Positions 1-9,288 of a stretch of 52,755 nucleotides of DNA are shown here, piece after piece. The stretch comes from FEN-1297 sp964618785 (lineage in GTDB: Bacteria; Bacteroidota; Ignavibacteria; Ignavibacteriales; Ignavibacteriaceae), in assembly GCA_964618785.1 (NCBI GenBank), contig CAZUCY010000009.1:1-52755 (forward strand), read 5' to 3'. The notes under the pieces were generated by a model. That model saw only the letters and a program-made list of their open reading frames with translations, searched no databases and was not told where the DNA came from. Each line of letters starts with the position of its first letter. Position 1 is the stretch's first letter. Position numbers and translations under genes: made by a program.

Positions 1-527
1 CTCTTTTGCGGCAATACTTCATCAGTAAAATTGTATTCAATAATACTTTCTTTTTCCCACCATAATTGAAAATCATTTTTACCAAGGTAAGGAATAAACT
101 CACATTCCCTATTATTTAAATATTCATACAATCGTTTTTCTAATTTATTTACTAAATTAATTAACAAATAAATACGAAAAGAGGGCTTTATAAGAGTTTG
201 CTCAGTCACTATTAAATTTCCGTCAAGATTAGCATAACCGACACTATTATTATAAGTAATTACAGTTTTAGAAAAATTACCTTTTGAAGAATTCAAAGGT
301 TGTATGCCGGTTTTAATATTATCAAACATATCAAAATACTCCGGGATATTTTTCTTTTTAATATAACTTTGGTAGAATCCCCCAAGCCCAACTACAGCGC
401 CAAGGATTCCAAGCAGGGCAGGTTTATGAAGACAATTATACGTTAAATAAATTCCTTCATTTATATCTGGTTTTTTTAGGAATCCGAAATCAGCTTTTAT
501 ATCGAAAGAAATTATTCTTTTCTCCAT
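1..527 (-). CDS. cas5: CRISPR-associated protein Cas5 (type I-B), 3' end beyond window
   Basis: Translated from the ATG at 527, this gives about 175 residues running off the window edge. The N-terminus has the Cas5 layout: a first beta strand (MEKRIISFDIKADFGFLKKP), then an 'YLTYNCLHKPALLGILGA' segment and a glycine-rich 'VVGLGGFYQ' stretch, as in Cas5 of subtype I-B (Csh5 type). Cas5 binds the crRNA 5' handle and joins Cas7 and Cas8 in Cascade. It starts 2 nt after the cas7 stop, so it belongs to the same operon and is probably translationally coupled. The C-terminal part is not visible. Identification is by motif recognition only. Confidence 0.88.
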   Translation of the reverse strand, partial: MEKRIISFDIKADFGFLKKPDINEGIYLTYNCLHKPALLGILGAVVGLGGFYQSYIKKKNIPEYFDMFDNIKTGIQPLNSSKGNFSKTVITYNNSVGYANLDGNLIVTEQTLIKPSFRIYLLINLVNKLEKRLYEYLNNRECEFIPYLGKNDFQLWWEKESIIEYNFTDEVLPQK

Positions 528-529
528 CG

Positions 530-1795
530 CTAGATCTCTGCATTGTTAAGAATATTGTAATGCTTAATTTTATCATTTTTTTCTAACCCATCAATAGAAG
601 TTATCGCAGGATTATAATAAACTTCGATCTTCTGGATTTCAGGAATGATAAAGTTTACTATTTTGTCTACTTTTGTAAAATTAATTTTTCCTCCGTCATT
701 CACAACTACGAGTTCCGTTAAACTTGGTAACACCTTTTTTGAGTCTTCATTTAGTTGAATCCAAACTGTCGCTTCATTTTCGGTCCCAATTTTGCGTGAA
801 GAATCAAGAGCAGTAACAGAATTATTAAATGCTTCTTTTAGTATTTCAATATCATCATCTGCTAAAAACAACCCATCAGTTTGCACTTTTTTATAAAATT
901 CATCAGTGTTTTTAGGATTAATCGAGAAGTGAAAAACATAGTGAGCTTCTTTTATATTGGATTGATTTCCAATTGTAGACATTTGTGCATCTTTTTTATC
1001 TGCAAAGGGTGATAAAATATCTTCTGTGTAGAGCTCATTAATAATATTACCTTTTTCATCAAAAAAACGATTCACACCATGATTAATCTGAACAGGTCCA
1101 TGAATAGATATATTTACCTTATCGGTACCATCTGCAAATGTGGCTCCAAATAATCTTATATCAAGACAAGTCAATAAGTTTTTAAGAACTTCAAATTTAT
1201 TTACTCCACCAGTTAGCAAGTTTTCTAATGTTTCAGAAATTTGTTTTAATTCATCAACTTCACCATTAATATTTATGATTTTATTTTTTTGCATATAAAA
1301 GAAAAATTCAGATTCTTCATTTGGTTTTTCTACTTTCGATTCTTCAATAATAAGTACATCTTTTCCAGTTAATTGTTCAAAATCATTTTGATATTTGTTC
1401 AATACTGAGTCCGGTTCTAGAGATTTGAAATAATCAGTAACTTGTTTTTTCTTTAAAATCTTTGGTAAGACACCTTTTACTGCATCTCCATCATAGTAAA
1501 ACAAACAATATTTATCAATAGGAGCTTTGGGATATTTTCCAAAAATGTGCTTGTACGTATCATTCAATGTTATGGGATTCATTTTATCATTAAACCGTTT
1601 AACATAAAATAGTTGTTTATTGTTATCAATTTTTCTAAAATAATCTTTAATTGTATATTTTAATGCTTTATCAGTCGAATAAACGACGCCATTCGGCAAT
1701 GTTCTAGGATGATGAGTGAAGTCAGCATTAAAGTTTGAATTGATTGATTTTAATATTACAGCGCCAAATACTCTGTTTTTAAATTCCTGTAACAT
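530..1795 (-). CDS. cas7: CRISPR-associated protein Cas7 (type I-B, Csh2-like)
   Basis: A 421-residue RAMP protein that would form the crRNA-coating backbone of type I-B Cascade. The N-terminus (NRVFGAVILKSINSNFNADF, followed by HPRTLPNG and a STDKALKYTIK segment) and the central 'DIRLFGATFA...ISIHGPVQINHGVNRF' and 'STIGNQSNIKEAHYVFHFSI' blocks are typical of the Csh2/Cas7 family. It is longer than the usual roughly 300 residues; the extra length lies mainly between residues 75 and 200 and includes an acidic, lysine-rich linker (about 150-165). The ATG is 2 nt downstream of the cas8 stop, and cas5 follows after 2 nt, so these genes form one tight operon. The reading frame is complete. Confidence 0.9.
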   Translation of the reverse strand: MLQEFKNRVFGAVILKSINSNFNADFTHHPRTLPNGVVYSTDKALKYTIKDYFRKIDNNKQLFYVKRFNDKMNPITLNDTYKHIFGKYPKAPIDKYCLFYYDGDAVKGVLPKILKKKQVTDYFKSLEPDSVLNKYQNDFEQLTGKDVLIIEESKVEKPNEESEFFFYMQKNKIININGEVDELKQISETLENLLTGGVNKFEVLKNLLTCLDIRLFGATFADGTDKVNISIHGPVQINHGVNRFFDEKGNIINELYTEDILSPFADKKDAQMSTIGNQSNIKEAHYVFHFSINPKNTDEFYKKVQTDGLFLADDDIEILKEAFNNSVTALDSSRKIGTENEATVWIQLNEDSKKVLPSLTELVVVNDGGKINFTKVDKIVNFIIPEIQKIEVYYNPAITSIDGLEKNDKIKHYNILNNAEI

Positions 1796-1797
1796 TT

Positions 1798-3581
1798 TTA
1801 TTCTCCTTTATTTTGTTTATTAGTTTTTTCAAAAATTATTGATATAGAGAAATAACCTGCTAGTATTAAAGACAATAATTCTTTAATACCTTTCGAGCAG
1901 TCATATCCGAGAATTTCACTTGATAGTTTTTCAAATTTTCTATTGCCAAAATCAAAAGCGTGCTTGTATTGCTCTATTCCTCTTGTAATTGTTTGCTTAA
2001 ACAACTATGGGTCGTTTTTAGTTATATAAGGTTCAAGTAATGCTATCGTTTTGGCTAAAGTCTGGCTTNNNNNNNNNNAGATTCAAAGGCAAATTCTTCA
2101 TCTGTTTGAATATGATAATCATCATTATTAAATAACTTCCTCATATTCTCTTGGAACTGCGGAATTTTTGAAGCCATATCATTTCCTCCAAAGTTTTTAT
2201 TTATTGAAAAAAGTATATTTAACTTTTCTTGTATGTGTTTTGTATTAGTGAATTTATGGTCAGTTTTTATATCATCAATAACTGTACTAATAATAATATC
2301 ATATAACATATTAGATGTAATTGCTTCAGTTCTTGATTTGTAGATATAATCATAAATTGCTTTTCTATATCGTAATAGATTTGTTTTAACAATTGCTCTT
2401 ATATTATATCCTTTAGGCGGTGCAGGATCATTAGAAAAGTAGTGATTAATTAATGAACCATAGCGAAATCCTGTATTGTTTTGAATTCTATAAAAAAGAT
2501 TTTGATCTAATATTTGCTCAAATTGAAATATGTTTTCAATACTTATGTCTCTCTCTAGTTCTTCTTCATTCTTTCTTAAGCCAGTTACATTAATAATCTT
2601 AAAGTTTTCTAGTTTATAAATGAATAAAGAAACATAATCAACATCACTTATAACTAATCCATCTTTTGTATTAAACCAATTGATTAAGTAATAGTCCGAA
2701 ATATCATTTGAAAAATTATTAAATATGCTTTTAATGATTTCGTGAAATTTTCGTATTCCTTCGCGATTGAAAAGCTTTATTACTTCATTATTTAATTCAT
2801 CTTTATCTATAAATATTGGTAATGGATTTGGGAGCTTTTTGTTTGGCTTATTTGTAAGTAATCTTCTAAACTTTTCTAGTTGAAGGGCAATCGTTTTAGA
2901 AACTTTTAAATTTGTTTCAAAAATAGCAGTTTTGGGAATAATGTATGGTTTTTTATCGGGCGCACCATTTAAGAATATTGCTTGACCATATTCTTTCCCT
3001 TGATCTCCTTTATTAAATAATTTTACTGATAAATATCTATTATAACTTTTACGATATTCATTTATTCCTAAATTAAAGAATATTTTAAAATAATCATTGT
3101 CTTTAAGATCTTTTATATGCTTATCAGCTTTTAATAATGATAAAAGTCTTTCTTTGCAAAAATCTCGTACACTATTTATTCTATTTATTTCTTTTTCATC
3201 ATTATTTATTAATGCAATTGTTTCATCAAAGTAATAATCCAATCTATCTTCTATATTGTCAATATTTCCTTTCTTGAACCAAATTGCATATGGAATTGAC
3301 GAATGAATTTTTTTACCACCACTTCCAGTATCTAAATATTTATTAGCGCTAATGCAATCAGAATAATACTCCTTCATTCTTAAATTATATAAACTGATAA
3401 ATTCAGAATGATTTTCAGTTTCTTTCTTCCTATACAAAATACTTGGATACTCACCAATCATTGGAATATTATTTTCATCAGTTTTTATTACTACATATAA
3501 TCCCTCATCTTTCAAATTTATATCATTGTTAAAATAATCATCTTTTAAAGTATCCATAAAGTTTTTTATCTCTTGAATCAT
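1798..3581 (-). CDS. cas8b: CRISPR-associated protein Cas8b (Csh1/TM1802-like), interrupted
   Basis: This is the large subunit of type I-B Cascade, expected to recognise the PAM and recruit Cas3. The 5' part reads for about 500 residues from the ATG at 3581 and ends at 'DEEFAFES' at the N gap (2069-2078). On the far side of the gap a frame reads 'SQTLAKTIALLEPYITKNDP', then a TAG (2005-2007), then 'LFKQTITRGIEQYKHAFDFG' and '...FEKLSSEILGYD...LAGYFSISIIFE' to the TAA at 1798-1800. The pattern LLEP(F/Y) ... EQYKHA ... LAGY(F) is the ordinary Cas8b C-terminus, so I treat both parts as one gene. The gap size is unknown, so the frame change across it means nothing. The TAG is either a true nonsense mutation or an error at a contig end. 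The start is well supported: GGGGGTGAG immediately precedes the ATG. Confidence 0.8.
2069..2078. other. Assembly gap (10 Ns)
   Basis: Ten consecutive Ns inside the 3' part of cas8b. This is a placeholder of unknown true length, so any frame comparison across it is unreliable, and base quality next to it may be low. Confidence 0.99.
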
Positions 3582-3582
3582 C

Positions 3583-3840
3583 TCACCCCCGTTTTAATAA
3601 TAATAAATTCATACAACTCATTTCCTTTTCTTCTTTTTTATTTCTTTTAAAAGGTATTCTGGCAACTTCATCCAATGTGTCCAGCTTTTCTTTTTCTACG
3701 GCTATTTTATCATTCCAGGCATTAATTATTTTACCAATTACATCTTTAGCTCCAATATCTGAATCAAAATTTCCTTTATTATTCTGTTTTAGGTATTTAC
3801 CCATCTGAATATCCAGAAATAAATGGTTATCAGCCCTCAT
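3583..3840 (-). CDS. Small unknown ORF directly upstream of cas8b
   Basis: An 85-codon ORF that I do not recognise. It is highly charged (EKEKLD, FKRNKKEEKE) with no membrane segment and no cysteine cluster. Its TGA is separated from the cas8b ATG by one nucleotide, and its last codons contain the cas8b ribosome-binding site (GGGGGTGAG), an arrangement typical of translational coupling. Its own ATG has only a weak Shine-Dalgarno and follows an in-frame TAA, so no longer form exists. It could be an accessory cas gene, a leader ORF, or the surviving end of a larger gene damaged when the 90-bp repeats upstream expanded. Its existence as an expressed protein is uncertain. Confidence 0.5.
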   Translation of the reverse strand: MRADNHLFLDIQMGKYLKQNNKGNFDSDIGAKDVIGKIINAWNDKIAVEKEKLDTLDEVARIPFKRNKKEEKEMSCMNLLLLKRG

Positions 3841-3920
3841 TTCTTAAATTGATTTTTGCTTTTTCATATTGCGCGAGGATTTAATATTGTATACTAAAAA
3901 TCAGGATAATCACAGCTTCG

Positions 3921-4181
3921 CCACATCACTCCCAGACACGGATTACACGGATTTTCACGGATATAAATTATTAATTTTTAATCAACGTTAATTCAAATCT
4001 GCTTTATCCACCGCATCGCTCATAGACACGGATTACACGGATTTTCACGGATATAAATTATTAATTTTTAATCAATTTTAATTCGAATCTGCTATATAAA
4101 CCGCATCACTCACTGACATGGATTTTTACGGATATAAATTATTGTGTTTTAATCCGTGTTAATCCGTGAAATCCGTGTCTG
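3921..4181. repeat. 90-bp tandem repeat plus inverted copy between cas6 and cas8b
   Basis: Three head-to-tail units begin near 3921, 4011 and 4101. Each contains a CC(A/G)CATC(A/G)CTC segment, then AGACACGGATTACACGGATT and TTCACGGATATAAATTATT. The same offset (90 bp) separates 3934, 4024 and 4114. The third copy lacks about 9 bp of the core and is cut short. At about 4150-4181 the core appears in inverted orientation (AATCCGTG...AATCCGTGAAATCCGTGTCTG), so the array can fold back on itself. The inverted copy covers the last codons of cas6. The 318-bp stretch 3841-4158 holds nothing else I can identify. Confidence 0.9.
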
Positions 4182-4974
4182 CCAGACCAAAACCCATGGA
4201 ATTTTTTTCACCGAAGCCACATTCGTAACCAGTCTTAATCAATTCAGGGTTTCCCGTTAATGTAAACGGCGCCTGAATTCCGATTATATCAACCGGCGGT
4301 ATTCCATTCTTGGTTATTGATACCTTTTTTGTTACACGTTCCCTGGATTTAAGGTAATCGTTATCCCACTCAAGTGATAAGTTATCGGTTTTAATATCGT
4401 TTTTATAAATTAGCTTATATTTATTGATCAGGTTTTGTGTAAGCACTCTGTTTATTTCATCCGTATCATCGGGACGTAAATAATATTGTTTTAATTGACC
4501 ATTATGATTTTTCTTAGTGGAAAGGACAAGCGGCGAGAGGAGGGAAAATTTCATCCGGTTTGTTATTTGTATTTCCGGCAAACTTTCAATAGAGGAAATT
4601 TTAAAGCGGGCAAAGGTATTATCACCGTTTATTACCAGTGATTGCGTTTCAAATGTGCCCACTACAAAGTTTTGTATAAAGGTGTCGATCATGGGTGATG
4701 AAATGTAAAGGACAGCATTTGGGCTTTTTAGGATAAAATGTGAATCTTTACCCGCGGGAACGGATGCCCGAATTATTGCGTTTTCAAATTTGAGTGCAAA
4801 AGTAAAAAGTTTATATGTTTTATGCTCATAAATATATCCTGCATCATGAAGGAACTTTGTAAATTCCGGTGAGCCAAAATGGAGTAAATTGTATATTGAA
4901 GACGCTAAAGAGTAATTATAATTTATCGATAATCTTTTGGAATCCTGACATTCAAGTCTTAAAACTAATCGCAT
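4159..4974 (-). CDS. cas6: CRISPR-associated endoribonuclease Cas6
   Basis: A 271-residue protein that would cut pre-crRNA within the repeats and stay bound to the 3' handle. The Cas6 signatures are an N-terminal RAMP fold (MRLVLRLECQ, then 'YNYSLASSIYNLL' and 'FTKFLHDAGY') and the C-terminal glycine-rich loop 'ECGFGEKNSMGFGL'. Length is normal for the family. The final residues ADTDFTD are encoded by the inverted copy of the neighbouring 90-bp repeat core, right after the conserved loop, so the native C-terminus was probably replaced or extended by repeat DNA. It is first in the minus-strand cas cluster but separated by about 320 bp from the next ORF, so it may be transcribed with it or on its own. 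Confidence 0.88.
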   Translation of the reverse strand: MRLVLRLECQDSKRLSINYNYSLASSIYNLLHFGSPEFTKFLHDAGYIYEHKTYKLFTFALKFENAIIRASVPAGKDSHFILKSPNAVLYISSPMIDTFIQNFVVGTFETQSLVINGDNTFARFKISSIESLPEIQITNRMKFSLLSPLVLSTKKNHNGQLKQYYLRPDDTDEINRVLTQNLINKYKLIYKNDIKTDNLSLEWDNDYLKSRERVTKKVSITKNGIPPVDIIGIQAPFTLTGNPELIKTGYECGFGEKNSMGFGLADTDFTD

Positions 4975-5383
4975 TAAATTATTGCCCCAATATTTTAACT
5001 GCTTACACGGGTGGGATAAATTGATTTATTTATATGAGAAAAAAAATGATTGCTATGTAATTAACCGGTCCAATTTGTAGTTCCTTTTCCCATTTTTCTT
5101 TCAATCCCACAAAATTTTATTAAACATTAAAAGTTATTTGATTAATTAAAATAATAGTTTTCCCAAAACCATTATTAACTTAAATAATTCATTAACAAAT
5201 GACAATAACATTAGAAAGAATATTTTAACAGCCAATATTTATTGTAGAATTTCATCAAAAAGATACGACTTTTTCATTTTAAACAAGGTTTTTACAAAAA
5301 AAATTTAAATATCACAATTTTTATTAAAAAAATTTGCTAATATGGATATATCCAACATAACTTATTTATTAAGATACTGCATA
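4975..5383. other. AT-rich divergent intergenic region
   Basis: About 400 bp between the cas6 start (minus strand) and the outer-membrane protein start (plus strand). It should hold both promoters. It is extremely AT-rich, with many A and T runs. I see no ORF, hairpin or repeat that I would defend, and no CRISPR leader or array. Confidence 0.5.
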
Positions 5384-6115
5384 ATGTTCAAAAGCATTGT
5401 TATAATTATCCTGTTAATTGTATTACTGCAGGTTAAAAATTTGGCAGGTCCCCCGTTTGATACCGATGATCCTGAACCGGTGGATTATTTACACTGGGAG
5501 TTTTATATCTCCTCAATTATGGAATTTCAGCATAATGAATCCAATTTGACCTTACCTCATATTGAGATAAATTATGGAGTTATTCCAAATTTACAAATTC
5601 ACGTTTTAGCTCCTATGGAATACCTTCATTCTGCAATCGGTACAAAATACGGCTATTCAAGCACGGAATTAGGTATAAAATACAGGTTTGTTAATGAATC
5701 TGAAAATTTACCTCAAATAGGGCTGTTTCCGCTTGTTGAAATTCCTACAGGCAATATGAATGAAGACCTTAGCAATGGCGGGTACCGGTTTTATCTGCCT
5801 TTTTGGTTCCAAAAGAGCCTGGGAAAATTTACTTCTTATTGCGGCGCAGGTTATTGGTTTAATCCCGGACAAGGAAACAGAAATTGGCTCTTTACGGGAT
5901 GGGAGGTACAATATGATTTTTCCGAAATTATAACGCTTGGAGGAGAGGTTTATTATCATACTCCGGATATACAGGGTTCAAAACCCACCGCAGGATTTAA
6001 TTTAGGGGGATTTATTAACCCTGATGAATCAAATCATATTTTATTTTCGATAGGTTCAACATCCGGCAGCGGGAGGACAATTACGGGTTATTTAGGCTAT
6101 CAAATGACTATTTGA
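5384..6115 (+). CDS. Predicted outer-membrane protein, MetA-pathway 'transporter' family-like
   Basis: A protein of about 243 residues with a signal peptide (MFKSIVIIILLIVLLQVKNL) followed by 'AGPPFDTDDPEPVDYLHWEF', the characteristic opening of the family named 'putative MetA-pathway of phenol degradation' (PF13557-like). The rest alternates in short amphipathic strands rich in Gly, Tyr and Trp, consistent with a small beta barrel in the outer membrane. The family name does not prove phenol metabolism; the function is unknown. An in-frame ATG at 5342 would add 14 residues before the signal peptide. I prefer 5384 because it gives a compact signal sequence. There is no operon partner: cas6 is divergent and the next gene lies 570 bp away. 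Confidence 0.7.
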   Translation: MFKSIVIIILLIVLLQVKNLAGPPFDTDDPEPVDYLHWEFYISSIMEFQHNESNLTLPHIEINYGVIPNLQIHVLAPMEYLHSAIGTKYGYSSTELGIKYRFVNESENLPQIGLFPLVEIPTGNMNEDLSNGGYRFYLPFWFQKSLGKFTSYCGAGYWFNPGQGNRNWLFTGWEVQYDFSEIITLGGEVYYHTPDIQGSKPTAGFNLGGFINPDESNHILFSIGSTSGSGRTITGYLGYQMTI

Positions 6116-6121
6116 ATGTAC

Positions 6122-6146
6122 TACCCCGACGCAAGCGGACGGGGTA
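6122..6146 (+). terminator. GC-rich hairpin after the outer-membrane gene
   Basis: TACCCCG pairs with CGGGGTA across an 11-nt loop, starting 6 nt after the stop at 6115. There is no clear T run, so it may be a stabilising or rho-assisted 3' end rather than a classical intrinsic terminator. Confidence 0.45.
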
Positions 6147-6526
6147 TCGAAATACAAATATTTTACTTGTATTGCGCTTATAGCCAGGCTGACGTTTATG
6201 CGATTCGATCAGGGGGTAAGGGTTTTCCAAATGGCTGTCTATCAGGTTATTGCTCAATCTATTTTATTAGTGTAATGACGATTAACTTATAACCCGGACA
6301 GATTTGAACATTTTAACAACTTGGTGACCTAAGGTATTAAATTACAAAAATAAATTTTGTAGATTTAAAGTTTAAATAAAATAAGTTAATTATAGATTTA
6401 TCATTTGAAATATTTTTAATAAAATAGGCTTTTTCGGAATCTCCGGTTTGTATCAATACAATTATTTTACCGTTCATTTATGATATTTTCCGTTCATCAA
6501 GTTATAAATCTGTTTTTAAACATCTG

Positions 6527-6653
6527 TAATTAGTTTATTGTCAAAAAGATAACAATTTAAATAAAGCAGCCAATAACTTTGGCAAAGCCGCCCTTTTGGG
6601 GGCAGTTACAGGCTGCATTTGTCCTAATTAGTTTATTGTCAAAACAATAACAA
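6527..6653 (+). repeat. Duplicated 29-bp element upstream of the TonB-receptor-like gene
   Basis: TAATTAGTTTATTGTCAAAA followed by 9 further bases occurs at 6527-6555 and again at 6625-6653, 98 bp apart, with 27 of 29 bases identical. The second copy ends 36 bp before the ATG at 6690. The DNA between contains a GC-rich segment with an inverted GCCGCCC/GGGGGC-like element. It may be a duplicated promoter or operator. The rest of 6147-6526 shows nothing I can name. Confidence 0.65.
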
Positions 6654-6689
6654 ATATAATAATTTAATTCTGATTGAGATGGAGCGAAA

Positions 6690-9128
6690 ATGAGGAAATT
6701 CAATATAATAATATTGGTACTTTTTATAAATTTAATTGCTTTAGCGCAACAAAACGGTCAAAACCCGGGTATTACTCTGGGAGTTATAAAAGGGAAAGTA
6801 ATTGATTCTGCTACTAAACAACCTATAGATTACGCTAATGTTACTTTATATAATCCAAGGGATTCATCGGTAGTTAACGGAAATGTATCCAATGAAGCGG
6901 GCATTTTTGTTATAAATGATGTCCGCCCGGGAAGATATTATGCAAAAGTATCATTCATAGGCTATAAAACGCATCTTATTAGAAGTGTAATAGTTACTCC
7001 GGCAAAGAAAAATTTAGATTTAGGAACCATAAGTATTACATCGACAGCCGTAAACCTTAACGAGGTGGTTGTAAAAGGTGAAAAAGATATGGTTGTTACA
7101 AATTTAGATAAGCAGGTGATAAATGTTGATAAGGATTTATCCAGTTCAGGCGGGACTGCTTTAGATGTAATGCAGAATATTCCGGCTTTGACTGTAGATA
7201 TCGATGGGAATATAAGCCTTAGAGGCAATAGCAATGTAACAATATTAATCGACGGCAAGCCTTCAGGCTTAGCGGGTTTACAGAGCAGCGATGTGTTGAC
7301 TTCAATACCCGCAAGTTCAATAAAAGCGGTCGAATTGGTAACGAACCCTTCCGCTAAATATGACCCGGATGGAACCGCAGGTATTATAAATATAGTGTTG
7401 AAGAAAAATACTAACCTGGGATTTAACGGAATATTCAATCTCAACGCCGGATCAGGAGATAAATATAACGGATCGGCTAATTTAAATTACAGAATTGACG
7501 GCTTCAATTTTTTTGGTAATTTTGGCGGTCGAATTTATAATGACAGCCGGATAGGGCTTTCCAACAAGACCTTTTATAATACCGGTTACAATTATTACCA
7601 GAATCAAACTTCAGGTCAATTTTCATCCACGGATTTTTCAAATATTAATTTAGGCACGGATTATTTATTGAATGATTTTAATACGTTTTCATTCAATTTC
7701 CAGTACAGGCAATTTTACGCTCCGAGTGACGGCACTATAAACAACACAACGATAAGCAATGATACAAGTGATTATTTTGCCGAGATTACTAATAATATGC
7801 GGCTTGTTAATTCGTATACTTATACTACCAGTTATAAAAAGGAGTTTGATAATCCGGATCAAGTGCTGACTGCCGATGTGATTTATTCCGATAATTCTAT
7901 GGTTAGTGATGCCACTACAAATAGTATTTTCTACTTTGATAATCTTCAGCCCACAAATATTGATAACAATTCAAATAACTTTAATAATGAGTGGACAATT
8001 CAATCAAATTATGTGAACCCTTTAGGAAACAGTAACCGCCTTGAAGCCGGCTTTAAAAGTTATTTCAGGCATATGGGAATGGATTATAATTTCTATAATT
8101 ATGACTATCCTTCCGATGCATGGGTTAATAATCCCAACCGGAGCAATGATTTTGATTACAAAGAACAAATACATTCTATATACGGGATATACACCGGTGA
8201 AACGGGAGATTTAAAATATCAGGCAGGCTTACGAGCCGAATATGCATCTACGAATTCAAAACTTATAAATACTAATATAGGTTTCAATGACGTTTATCGC
8301 AGCCTGTATCCGTCAGCTTATCTTGCTTATGATTTTACTCCGCTGGAAGAGCTGAAGTTAAATTACAGCAGGCGGGTAGACAGACCGAACCCCTGGCAGT
8401 TAAATCCTTTTAGAAACTATTCCGATTCTTTAAACCTTTCACAGGGCAACCCTGATCTGCAGCCGCAGTATACAAATTCGTATGAATTCGGATACAGCAC
8501 TGTTTTTTTTGATTTTAATATGACCACTTCTTTATTTTATAAACAGACAGACGGTATGATGACTCCTATAAACCAATTATACAGTAATGGAGTTACATTA
8601 TCGACCTGGGAAAATGTTTCAAACATGACAAATGCCGGCGCCGAATTTCTTCTGAACGGAAATCTCTTTCAATGGTGGAGGCTAAACGGCAACGTTTCAT
8701 ATTTCAGAAGAGATATAAACGATGCTTATTATGTTCAGGGAGTAAGTAATCATTCATACAGCGAGACGGGAAGGATTAATTCTACGTGGATATTTGATAA
8801 AACATTATCTGTCCAGGTTTCATCTACATATAATTCACCCACAGTAACTTCCCAGGGAAAATCCGATGCAGTTTATTTTACGGATTTTGCCGTAAAAAAA
8901 GATTTTTCAAAAAATTTGTCGATGAGTCTCAGGGTCAGCGATATTTTTGATACCAGGAAGTATGCGGGATATACCTATGGCGACGGATATACTTCATACA
9001 GCCAGGGACAAAGGACGTCAAGAATCTTGTACTTAGGTCTTACTTATAATCTTAATAACTATCATCAGCCTAAGGATAAAGATAAAGTTAAAGATATTAA
9101 CCTGGACGAGGAAATGAACGGCGAGTAA
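6690..9128 (+). CDS. Outer-membrane beta-barrel protein, TonB-dependent-receptor-like
   Basis: 812 residues. Signal peptide 1-19 (MRKFNIIILVLFINLIALAQ). Residues about 30-110 are a carboxypeptidase-regulatory-like domain (IKGKVIDSATKQPIDYANVT ... RPGRYYAKVSFIGYKT). Residues about 130-235 are a plug domain (ALDVMQNIPALTVDIDGNIS, then LRGNSNVTILIDGKP, NPSAKYDPDGTAGIINIVLK). The remainder is a barrel of the Bacteroidota 'outer membrane protein beta-barrel' type with aromatic strand ends. This architecture normally imports or binds a large ligand at the outer membrane. There is no SusD partner, so a glycan-utilisation role is not supported. The ATG follows GATGGAGCGAAA. It is a single-gene unit preceded by the duplicated 29-bp element. 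Confidence 0.85.
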   Translation: MRKFNIIILVLFINLIALAQQNGQNPGITLGVIKGKVIDSATKQPIDYANVTLYNPRDSSVVNGNVSNEAGIFVINDVRPGRYYAKVSFIGYKTHLIRSVIVTPAKKNLDLGTISITSTAVNLNEVVVKGEKDMVVTNLDKQVINVDKDLSSSGGTALDVMQNIPALTVDIDGNISLRGNSNVTILIDGKPSGLAGLQSSDVLTSIPASSIKAVELVTNPSAKYDPDGTAGIINIVLKKNTNLGFNGIFNLNAGSGDKYNGSANLNYRIDGFNFFGNFGGRIYNDSRIGLSNKTFYNTGYNYYQNQTSGQFSSTDFSNINLGTDYLLNDFNTFSFNFQYRQFYAPSDGTINNTTISNDTSDYFAEITNNMRLVNSYTYTTSYKKEFDNPDQVLTADVIYSDNSMVSDATTNSIFYFDNLQPTNIDNNSNNFNNEWTIQSNYVNPLGNSNRLEAGFKSYFRHMGMDYNFYNYDYPSDAWVNNPNRSNDFDYKEQIHSIYGIYTGETGDLKYQAGLRAEYASTNSKLINTNIGFNDVYRSLYPSAYLAYDFTPLEELKLNYSRRVDRPNPWQLNPFRNYSDSLNLSQGNPDLQPQYTNSYEFGYSTVFFDFNMTTSLFYKQTDGMMTPINQLYSNGVTLSTWENVSNMTNAGAEFLLNGNLFQWWRLNGNVSYFRRDINDAYYVQGVSNHSYSETGRINSTWIFDKTLSVQVSSTYNSPTVTSQGKSDAVYFTDFAVKKDFSKNLSMSLRVSDIFDTRKYAGYTYGDGYTSYSQGQRTSRILYLGLTYNLNNYHQPKDKDKVKDINLDEEMNGE

Positions 9129-9288
9129 ATAACACCTATTTAAAAATGGGGATGTGTAAAAGCATCCCTATTCCCTTTCTTACTGTCCCCTTTCTTATTA
9201 TTCCACTTGCCTTAAAAATAATTCAGCTATTGTTTTGATTTTAATAATTGTTAAATTGTACTAATTGTACATTAAAATTTTTATTACT

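Noticed and set aside
3921..4150. CRISPR array next to the cas genes
   Set aside because: The whole 90-bp unit repeats, including the part that would have to be a unique spacer, and only three units exist. It is a tandem repeat, not repeat-spacer DNA.
4517..4708. 63-codon plus-strand frame over cas6
   Set aside because: It lies wholly antisense to a well-supported cas6 and has no ribosome site or recognisable content.
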